From Streptococcaceae bacterium (lineage in GTDB: Bacteria > Bacillota > Bacilli > Lactobacillales > Streptococcaceae), in assembly GCA_031285105.1 (NCBI GenBank), contig JAITWV010000292.1:1-19695 (forward strand): a stretch of 19,695 nt of DNA, in the 5' to 3' direction. The notes beneath the pieces were generated by a model, which had not been told where the DNA came from, did no database searches, and was given only the letters and a program-made list of their open reading frames with translations. Shown piece by piece: positions 14,171 to 19,695 of this stretch (positions are counted from its first letter, which is position 1; every line of letters starts with the position of its first letter). The position numbers were made by a program, and so were the translations under genes.

Positions 14171-15596
14171 ATTACAACAAGTGTTACAAGAACAATTTGG
14201 GTTTGAATGCTTTAGAGAAGGGCAAAGAAAAATAATTCTCAACGTAATTGATAAAAAACACACTCTAGGAATTCTACCAACAGCAACTGGGAAAAGTTTA
14301 ACTTACCAACTCCCCGCAAAAATTCTAAAGGGAAATGTGTTAATTGTGTGTCCGCTACTTTCTCTCATGGAAGATCAAGTTCGTTCAGTTCAAAAAAACG
14401 GTGAAAAACGGGTGATTGCTTTGAATAGTTCGCTTGATTACTTAGAAAAACAATATATTTTACAACATTTAAATGAATATAAAATCGTTTTTGCCGCACC
14501 AGAGATGCTTTTTCAACCAGAAGTAATGGAAGCACTAAACTATTTTTCTTGCTCACTATTTGTGGTGGATGAAGCACATTGTATTTCGACATGGGGAGTT
14601 GATTTTCGACCAGATTATTTACATTTACACAAAATTCAAGAGCATTTAGGTAATCCGACGACTTTAGCATTAACTGCCACAGCCACACCTTTAGTACAAA
14701 AAGACATTGAACAACTATTATTTAAGGGGAAATACGAAACGATTCGCAATTCGACAGAACGCAAAAATATTGGTTTGGTTACAATGCACACACAAAATAA
14801 AAAACAGGATTTACTTAAAATTCTTCATTCATTAAAAAACAAAGGTTCTGGAATTATTTATTGTGCAACTAAACGAAAATGCGAAGAATTAGCCACGCTT
14901 TTACAACAAGAAACCAATCAAAAAGTTGCGTATTATCATGCAGGAATTGATTCTTCGGAACGTGCAAGTATTCAAGAACAATTTTTGCATAATGAACTAG
15001 ATTTATTAATTGCTACAAACGCTTTTGGTATGGGCATTGATAAACCAGATATTCGTTATGTTATTCATTACCATTTGTCAGGTAGTTTAGAAAATTACCT
15101 TCAAGAATTTGGACGAGCAGGACGAGATGGTGAAAAATCATTGGCTATCTTGTTGTATAAAAAAGGAGATGAGAAAATTCATCATTATTTTAGAAATCAA
15201 ACAAATGAACAGCAAAGAATCTTGTCACTTATTTCCCAAAAAACATCTGAAGAAATAAATGAACTTTTGCCAACTTTTCCTGAAATCATGCAAAAATGGA
15301 TAAAAGCAAATCAAAATAGCCAAAAAAGCTTAGAACAACTGTCACATCAAATAGAAGAAAAACAGTGGGATAAATTTCTTCAATTAAATAAAATGCGTGA
15401 TTATATTTTTTTACAAGCTTGCCAACGAAATTTTATCCAACAATATTTCCATGATGAAATTACTATGCAAAATGAAAAGGAATGCTGTTTAAATTGTGGT
15501 TTGCAATGGGAGAATTTTTTACCAGACAAACAAGCACGACTCAATCACAAAGACTCTTCTTGGCAAGAAATACTTTCAAAGATTTTTAATAACTAG
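14163..15596 (+). CDS. recQ: ATP-dependent DNA helicase RecQ, short RecS-type
   Basis: This is a 3'-5' DNA helicase that acts at stalled forks and in recombination. The 477-residue protein has Walker A TATGKS at about 40-45, DEAH at 136-139, LTATAT at about 174-179, AFGMGIDKPDIRYVIH and the arginine-finger motif QEFGRAGRDG. A zinc subdomain remains (ACQRNFIQQYF ... ECCLNCG), but the winged-helix RQC and HRDC domains of long RecQ are absent, as in Bacillus RecS. The start overlaps the end of the HTH gene. The short form may need the HTH partner for DNA binding, which is an inference. Confidence 0.93.
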   Translation: MDRLQQVLQEQFGFECFREGQRKIILNVIDKKHTLGILPTATGKSLTYQLPAKILKGNVLIVCPLLSLMEDQVRSVQKNGEKRVIALNSSLDYLEKQYILQHLNEYKIVFAAPEMLFQPEVMEALNYFSCSLFVVDEAHCISTWGVDFRPDYLHLHKIQEHLGNPTTLALTATATPLVQKDIEQLLFKGKYETIRNSTERKNIGLVTMHTQNKKQDLLKILHSLKNKGSGIIYCATKRKCEELATLLQQETNQKVAYYHAGIDSSERASIQEQFLHNELDLLIATNAFGMGIDKPDIRYVIHYHLSGSLENYLQEFGRAGRDGEKSLAILLYKKGDEKIHHYFRNQTNEQQRILSLISQKTSEEINELLPTFPEIMQKWIKANQNSQKSLEQLSHQIEEKQWDKFLQLNKMRDYIFLQACQRNFIQQYFHDEITMQNEKECCLNCGLQWENFLPDKQARLNHKDSSWQEILSKIFNN

Positions 15597-15606
15597 TCAA
15601 ATGATA

Positions 15607-15636
15607 TTGAAATCATGAGTATGTTTTTGGTATAAT
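15607..15636 (+). promoter_or_regulatory. Promoter for the LysM protein gene
   Basis: TTGAAA (15607-15612), an 18-bp spacer and a perfect TATAAT (15631-15636) lie 30 bp before the start codon, directly after the recQ stop. This separates the LysM gene from the recQ operon, although no terminator is visible between them. Confidence 0.75.
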
Positions 15637-15665
15637 AGCCGATGAATGAATACAGGGGGTAAATA

Positions 15666-16220
15666 ATGGCACGTAAAGGAAAAAATAAAAAAACAACTCA
15701 AGAACCTTGGGAAAAATCAATATATGAAACGGAATATGAACCAACTCAATCACGTAGTGCCCAAAGAAAAGTAAAAAAAGGTAATGCGTTATTCATGAAA
15801 ATTTTGGTGTTCTTAATTTTAGTCATAGTCTGCGTCCCAGCAGGAGCATATTTTTATATCCAAAGTACAAGACATAACAATAATAATAATGCAGCAACTA
15901 CAACTACAACAACCTCAACAACTACTGAAGCGCCTTATACACAAGAACCTTCGCAAACATCTGAAACAACAACGAATGACACGCAAACAACGGATACAAC
16001 AGCAACAACAGATCAAACGCAAGAAACAACGAACGACACAACGAATCTTGGTCAAGAGTTTACCGAAGTTTTACCGGGCGAGGGAATTTCTTTGATTGCT
16101 AATCGTACAGGTGTTCCAGTTGAAACCATCGCTTCGTTAAATCCAACTCTTTGGACTGCAACAGGTGATTGGCAACCAGGTGCAGCAATTAACCCTGGTG
16201 ATAAAATTCGTATCAAATAA
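15666..16220 (+). CDS. LysM peptidoglycan-binding protein with membrane anchor and Thr-rich linker
   Basis: This 184-residue protein is anchored in the membrane and reaches into the cell wall. It has a basic cytosolic N-terminus (about 1-41), one transmembrane helix (about 42-65), a Thr/Asn/Gln-rich low-complexity linker (about 71-126), and a C-terminal LysM domain (about 131-183, with EVLPGEGISLIANRTGV and a PGDKIRIK end). LysM binds N-acetylglucosamine in peptidoglycan. No catalytic domain is present, so it may be a wall tether or a division/wall-sensing factor. CAGGGGGT precedes the ATG. The same type of gene often sits between recQ and cmk in enterococci. Confidence 0.85.
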   Translation: MARKGKNKKTTQEPWEKSIYETEYEPTQSRSAQRKVKKGNALFMKILVFLILVIVCVPAGAYFYIQSTRHNNNNNAATTTTTTSTTTEAPYTQEPSQTSETTTNDTQTTDTTATTDQTQETTNDTTNLGQEFTEVLPGEGISLIANRTGVPVETIASLNPTLWTATGDWQPGAAINPGDKIRIK

Positions 16221-16233
16221 TTAATTAAACAAG

Positions 16234-16264
16234 AGGCTAGATTGATTATTTCTAGCCTTTCTTT
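16234..16264 (+). terminator. Intrinsic terminator or attenuator before cmk
   Basis: AGGCTAGA (16234-16241) pairs with TCTAGCCT (16251-16258), followed by a TTTCTTTCTT tract. The cmk ribosome binding site begins right after it. No clear promoter lies between, so cmk may depend on read-through or on an unrecognised promoter. Confidence 0.75.
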
Positions 16265-16279
16265 CTTGGAGTGAAAATC

Positions 16280-16948
16280 ATGAACAAATTAAGTATCGCC
16301 ATCGACGGACCAGCTTCATCAGGCAAAAGCACCGTTGCAAAAATTATTGCCAAAAATCACAATTATATCTATATTGATACAGGAGCGATGTATCGTGCGG
16401 TTACTTTAGCGGCTATTCAAGATAATGTAGCATTTGCTAATGAAACAGCTTTAGTTGAACTAATCAAAAATCAGCCTATTCACTTTGAAGCAACTGCTAA
16501 CGGTCAATTGGTTTTTTTAAATAATATTGATGTGACTGAAGCAATTAGACAAAATGAAGTAACTAATAACGTTTCTGAAGTAGCAGCTCATAAGTTCGTT
16601 CGTAAATATTTAGTTGATTTGCAGCGTTCATTTGCCCAAACAGGTGGTGTCGTAATGGACGGACGTGATATCGGTACCGTTGTTTTGCCAAATGCACAAG
16701 TTAAGATTTTCTTAATTGCTTCAGTTGATGAACGTGCCGAGCGACGATACAAAGAAAACATCGAAAAAGGCATAAAAACCAATTTAGAAATATTAAAAGA
16801 AGAGATTGCTAGACGTGATTATTTAGATTCAACACGTGTAGTTTCTCCATTGAAAAAAGCAGATGACGCTCTTCAAGTTGACACAACTGGTATGACAATT
16901 GAAGAAGTTGTTCTAACAATTGAAAAAATTATTGAAACAAAAATGTAA
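16280..16948 (+). CDS. cmk: (d)CMP kinase
   Basis: Cytidylate kinase phosphorylates CMP and dCMP with ATP in the cytosol for nucleotide supply. The 222-residue protein shows the P-loop GPASSGKS at 10-17, DTGAMYRA at 33-40 and DGRDIGTVVLP, all typical of Cmk. ATG 16280 is chosen because GGAG at 16268-16271 gives 8-nt spacing and MNKLSIAIDG is the family start. An in-frame GTG three codons earlier overlaps that ribosome binding site. It is followed by rpsA, a common Firmicutes order. Confidence 0.96.
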   Translation: MNKLSIAIDGPASSGKSTVAKIIAKNHNYIYIDTGAMYRAVTLAAIQDNVAFANETALVELIKNQPIHFEATANGQLVFLNNIDVTEAIRQNEVTNNVSEVAAHKFVRKYLVDLQRSFAQTGGVVMDGRDIGTVVLPNAQVKIFLIASVDERAERRYKENIEKGIKTNLEILKEEIARRDYLDSTRVVSPLKKADDALQVDTTGMTIEEVVLTIEKIIETKM

Positions 16949-16994
16949 ATAACGGATGATAATGAAAGAAATTTCGTAATTACAAACAAAAAGC

Positions 16995-17023
16995 TTTTAA
17001 TTTTCATGAAAATAGCATAAAAT
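16995..17023 (+). promoter_or_regulatory. Candidate promoter for rpsA
   Basis: A weak -35 TTTTAA (16995-17000), a 17-bp spacer and -10 TAAAAT (17018-17023) sit 60 bp before the rpsA start. Initiation near 17030 would place the next hairpin at the very 5' end of the mRNA. Confidence 0.45.
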
Positions 17024-17033
17024 TAGAATATCG

Positions 17034-17058
17034 GTGAAATTTTTTTCGTTTCACTTTT
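17034..17058 (+). terminator. Hairpin with T-tract in the rpsA leader
   Basis: GTGAAAT pairs with GTTTCAC around a short T-rich loop and is followed by TTTTTATTG. It may end transcription arriving from cmk, or act as a 5' leader hairpin of the rpsA transcript. The stem is short and AU-rich, so strength is uncertain. Confidence 0.5.
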
Positions 17059-17082
17059 TATTGCCTAGGAGGAGTCAAAAAC

Positions 17083-18258
17083 ATGACTGAAAATTTTGAA
17101 GATTTATTAAACCAAACAGAAGACACTAAAGTAGGAGATACAGTAACTGCTGAAGTTGTCAAAATCGAAGATACTCAATTAGTAGTAGCTTTACCAAACG
17201 GATTACAAGGTGCCGTTCCAACTCGTGAATTAACGAAAGAAAAAGACGCTGACATCAAAGCATTAGCTAACATCGGCGATAAAATTGAATTAGTAGTTGT
17301 GAAAGCTGTTGTCGGCAACGCTCTTGAAGAAGGAACTCACTTTATCCTTTCAAAAGTACGTTTAGAACAACGCAAAGTTTGGAATGAACTTGAAGTTGGT
17401 CAAACAGTAGAAGTAACTGTAACAAACACTGTTCGTGGTGGATTAACAGTTGATTTCAAAGGTGTTCGTGGATTTATCCCAGCATCATTAATCGAAGATC
17501 GTTTTGTATCTGATTTTTCAGGTTACAAAGGTAAAACTTTCAATGCACGTATCGAAGAAGTAGATGCTGCAGCAAATCGTTTCGTTCTTAACCGTCGTGT
17601 CTTAGTTGAAGCAGAAAAAGCAGCAGCTAAAGAAGAAATCTTCGGACGCTTACATGAAGGTGATGTTGTTGAAGGAACAGTTGCTCGTTTAACTGACTTT
17701 GGTGCATTCGTTAACTTAGGTGGCATTGATGGATTAGTACACGTTTCAGAAGTTGCTCACCACCGTGTATCAAAACCAGCGGACGTATTAGCTGTTGGTG
17801 ATGTAATCAACGTGAAAATTCTTTCAATCAACGAAGAAACAGGACGCGTATCATTATCATACAAAGCAACTCAACCTGGTCCATGGTCTGACTTAGAAGA
17901 AAAAGCAGCTGTTGGTACTGTATTAACTGGTGTTGTTAAACGTTTAACTACATTTGGCGCATTTGTTGAAGTATTCCCAGGAGTTGAAGGTTTGGTTCAC
18001 ATTTCACAAATTTCACACAACCGCATCAATACACCACAAGAAGTATTGTCAGTTGGTCAAGAAGTTGAAGTGAAAGTTCTTGAATTAGACACAGATGCTC
18101 GTCGCGTTGGTCTTTCTATCAAAGCATTAGAAGAAGCACCAGTACGTGAATATGAAGAGTATGTTGAAGAAGAAACTTATGAAATGCCTGAAGAAGAACA
18201 TGGATTTACTTTAGGTGATTTTGGTGGATTAGCTGATTTTAAAATTGACGAAGATTAA
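17083..18258 (+). CDS. rpsA: 30S ribosomal protein S1, Firmicutes four-domain form
   Basis: This RNA-binding protein of the S1 family is linked to mRNA binding at the ribosome. The 391-residue protein contains four S1/OB repeats at about 14-85, 102-167, 188-257 and 274-342. The third and fourth are clearest (GTVARLTDFGAFVNLGGIDG and VVKRLTTFGAFVEVFPGVEG). An acidic tail rich in Glu ends at KIDED. Six-repeat proteobacterial S1 is longer; this shorter form is normal in the group. AGGAGGAG at 17067-17074 is strong. Codons are biased towards highly expressed choices, as in dnaK. Confidence 0.95.
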   Translation: MTENFEDLLNQTEDTKVGDTVTAEVVKIEDTQLVVALPNGLQGAVPTRELTKEKDADIKALANIGDKIELVVVKAVVGNALEEGTHFILSKVRLEQRKVWNELEVGQTVEVTVTNTVRGGLTVDFKGVRGFIPASLIEDRFVSDFSGYKGKTFNARIEEVDAAANRFVLNRRVLVEAEKAAAKEEIFGRLHEGDVVEGTVARLTDFGAFVNLGGIDGLVHVSEVAHHRVSKPADVLAVGDVINVKILSINEETGRVSLSYKATQPGPWSDLEEKAAVGTVLTGVVKRLTTFGAFVEVFPGVEGLVHISQISHNRINTPQEVLSVGQEVEVKVLELDTDARRVGLSIKALEEAPVREYEEYVEEETYEMPEEEHGFTLGDFGGLADFKIDED

Positions 18259-18285
18259 TTTTCTTTGATATTCATTAAATGAATA

Positions 18286-18334
18286 ACACCCTTGAATTTT
18301 GATTGGCATGTCCAATGAGTTCAAGGGTGTTTTT
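18286..18334 (+). terminator. Intrinsic terminator of rpsA
   Basis: ACACCCTTGAA (18286-18296) pairs with TTCAAGGGTGT (18320-18330). An inner ATTGG/CCAAT stem extends the structure, and a T-run follows. It lies 27 bp after the rpsA stop codon. Confidence 0.9.
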
Positions 18335-18360
18335 AGGTACAAATAAGTACAATATGATAT

Positions 18361-18439
18361 AATGGCTCTTTGTCAATTGGTGTGGAGGAAGATTTCCATT
18401 TTGGATTTCTTCCTCCACACCAATTGACAAAGAGCCATT
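18361..18439. repeat. Perfect 32-bp inverted repeat with ISL3-like ends
   Basis: The arms at 18361-18392 and 18408-18439 are exact reverse complements over 32 bp around a 15-bp centre that itself contains TCCA/TGGA. The outer part of each arm begins GGCTCTTTGTCAA, which resembles ISL3-family insertion sequence ends as I recall them. No transposase is present and I see no 8-bp target duplication. A six-T run follows the right arm, so it would also end transcription. TATAAT (18358-18363) abuts its left end without a good -35. It could be a MITE, a solo-end relic or a strong terminator. Confidence 0.8.
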
Positions 18440-18451
18440 TTTTGACTTAAC

Positions 18452-18583
18452 CAATTCATACTGATGATTAATCCAAATCATACGGAAGCTTTACTTGAAT
18501 CATACGTATGGTTTGGTCAAAACATACGTATGATTTAGGTAAAACTCCCTTATGATTTGAGTGAATCATACGTATGATTTGAA
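18452..18583. repeat. Six 22-bp direct repeats carrying CATACGTATG palindromes
   Basis: Six units start at 18452, 18474, 18496, 18518, 18540 and 18562 with an exact 22-bp period. The shared form is roughly YRAAW-CATACGTATG-ATTTRRN. Units 3, 4 and 6 have the full palindrome CATACGTATG. Unit 1 has CATACTGATG, unit 2 has CATACGGAAG, and unit 5 keeps only the right half (TTATGATTT). The 22-bp step puts all sites on nearly one helix face. The array ends about 57 bp before the next candidate -10 box, so it looks like a multi-site operator or activator array for the downstream gene. Confidence 0.8.
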
Positions 18584-18640
18584 AAAAGTTGTTCTAGAAA
18601 ATGAAGAGGGTTATTATTATTTTTTTTCGGCATAGACATT

Positions 18641-18646
18641 TATAAT
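18641..18646 (+). promoter_or_regulatory. Candidate -10 box for the membrane glycosyltransferase gene
   Basis: A perfect TATAAT lies 34 bp before the start codon. The matching -35 window (18618-18623, TATTTT) is far from consensus, which would fit a promoter needing an activator bound at the upstream 22-bp array. That link is inference. Confidence 0.5.
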
Positions 18647-18679
18647 AAAGAAAAGAATAAACTCAGGGAGAAGTTGGAA

Positions 18680-19695
18680 ATGAAAGAAGTAAAAAATAGA
18701 ATTAATTTGGGGATAACGAGTCTATTTGTCTTAATCAGTTATTTATATGGCACATACAGCTCACCATTTTATCAAACAAATCCATGGGTAGATACAAATG
18801 CTATGTTAACGATGGGGCGAGCTTGGTTGCATGGGATGATTCCATTTCGGGATATTTTTGAGCAGCGTGGTCCAGTTATGTATCTAATTTATCTAATCGC
18901 TGCTAGAATTTCACAAATAAACTTCTTAGGTGTATTTGTCATGGAAGTTTTATTTGGGTTCATTTCCTTTTATTTACTGACAAAAATAGCGCAATTATTC
19001 GTTAAAAACCAATCATTTGCTTACTGGGTAGGATATGGCGCTTTTTTATTAACCATTGGGAATGTTTCGTTTCGCTATGGTGGCTCGCCAGAACAGTTTG
19101 CTTTACCTTTTATTTTGGGTCTTTTATATCTTATTTTAATTAAAATGTGTAAAGATGAAGACTATACTCATAAAGATTTCTTTGTTCAAGGAATGCTTTT
19201 AGGAACGGTTTTTTGGCTGAAATATTCATTAATTGGTGCTTGGGTGGGCTTTTTTCTTTTCATTGCGGGTTATTTTCTTATCCAGAAAAAATGGATTGAG
19301 CTTTTAAGAGTGATTGCCTCAGCTGTTGGTGGCTTTTTGGCTATAAGTGCGCCAATTATCATCTATTATAGTCTGGTTAATGGGTTAAAAGAGTTAATTC
19401 AAGCTTATTTTGTTTTAAATTTGACGACTTATGGCAATGCGAACGATAACCAAAGTAAAATTGTTCAAATTCTTCAAGGGATGCAAAGGAATTTTACGCC
19501 CCATGTGATTGCGATAAATGTTTTCGTTTTATCCTTGCTTGTTTTTTTATTACACAAGCAGATAAAATTAAAGCAAAAAGTTTTATTGACGACGGTTTTT
19601 GGTTTTCAGGCATTTTTTATTTACTATTCAGGGCATCCATACAGCTATTATTTTTTACCAATGACTGCGTTTTTAGCGATTATCTTCATCGTTTG
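18680..19695 (+). CDS. Multi-pass membrane glycosyltransferase, GT-C/GT39-like, partial at window end
   Basis: An open frame of 338 codons runs off the right edge. GGGAG at 18666-18670 lies 9 nt before the ATG. The protein has an N-terminal hydrophobic helix (about 10-26), then an extracytoplasmic-type loop with NPWVDTNAML and GMIPFRDIFEQRGPVMYL. This is the D...Y/FRDhF(D/E)xxGP pattern of ArnT/PMT-like GT-C enzymes, which use polyprenyl-phosphate sugars to modify cell envelope molecules. At least six further hydrophobic segments follow. D38 and D58 are candidate catalytic or metal residues. The acceptor (wall polysaccharide, teichoic acid or lipid) cannot be told from sequence. It has its own promoter region and is not co-transcribed with rpsA. 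Confidence 0.75.
   Translation, partial: MKEVKNRINLGITSLFVLISYLYGTYSSPFYQTNPWVDTNAMLTMGRAWLHGMIPFRDIFEQRGPVMYLIYLIAARISQINFLGVFVMEVLFGFISFYLLTKIAQLFVKNQSFAYWVGYGAFLLTIGNVSFRYGGSPEQFALPFILGLLYLILIKMCKDEDYTHKDFFVQGMLLGTVFWLKYSLIGAWVGFFLFIAGYFLIQKKWIELLRVIASAVGGFLAISAPIIIYYSLVNGLKELIQAYFVLNLTTYGNANDNQSKIVQILQGMQRNFTPHVIAINVFVLSLLVFLLHKQIKLKQKVLLTTVFGFQAFFIYYSGHPYSYYFLPMTAFLAIIFIV

Noticed and set aside
15889..16095. Gln/Arg/Lys-rich alternative frame inside the LysM gene
   Set aside because: It is an out-of-frame reading of the Thr-rich repetitive linker and has no independent start signals.
18452..18583. CRISPR array
   Set aside because: The units are contiguous 22-bp repeats without unique spacers of usable length, and no cas gene is present.
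18452..18583. Replication origin iterons
   Set aside because: No DnaA-box cluster (TTATNCACA) and no replication initiator gene are nearby; promoter-proximal operators explain the layout better.

Overview
The window is AT-rich DNA from a low-GC Gram-positive bacterium, most likely a member of the Lactobacillales in or near Enterococcaceae (Enterococcus/Vagococcus-like). This is inferred from strong AAGGAGG-type ribosome binding sites, sigma-A promoters, the hrcA-grpE-dnaK-dnaJ order under two CIRCE operators, a fer / HTH protein / short RecQ / LysM protein / cmk / rpsA block, and the four-repeat Firmicutes form of ribosomal protein S1. No rRNA, tRNA, CRISPR array or intact transposase was seen.

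Left part (1-4258): a broken-looking defence locus. About 90 bp of richer-GC DNA of unknown origin abut an AbiEii-type nucleotidyltransferase toxin gene that lacks its usual N-terminal segment. A decayed coding fragment follows, then a pair of AT-rich operator-like palindromes and a full-length type I restriction subunit HsdR. No hsdM, hsdS or abiEi partner is present in the window.

Heat-shock block (4259-9545): two perfect CIRCE operators flank a consensus promoter and drive hrcA, grpE and dnaK. The upstream CIRCE is followed by a T-run and may also terminate hsdR transcription. A strong terminator separates dnaK from dnaJ, which appears to have its own extended -10 promoter without CIRCE. 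Three copies of a roughly 110-114 bp palindromic element lie in this block: one after grpE and two in tandem after dnaK. Their stems differ in sequence but keep pairing, while the apex (GGTTCT, small hairpin, GGTTCT) is conserved. I do not recognise this family.

Middle (9546-12865): a GloB-like metallo-beta-lactamase-fold hydrolase, a membrane-anchored lysozyme-like protein, a minus-strand protein that looks like a GyrI/effector-binding-domain protein, and an iron-dependent alcohol dehydrogenase with a possible CcpA cre site.

Right-middle (12866-18258): a minus-strand 4Fe-4S ferredoxin diverges from an HTH protein overlapping a short RecQ (RecS-type) helicase. A LysM wall-binding membrane protein, cytidylate kinase and ribosomal protein S1 follow.

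Right end (18259-19695): a 421 bp intergenic region holds the rpsA terminator, a perfect 32-bp-armed inverted repeat with ISL3-like ends, and six degenerate copies of a 22-bp unit centred on CATACGTATG at exact 22-bp spacing. A weak promoter then precedes a multi-membrane-spanning GT-C/GT39-like glycosyltransferase gene that runs off the window.
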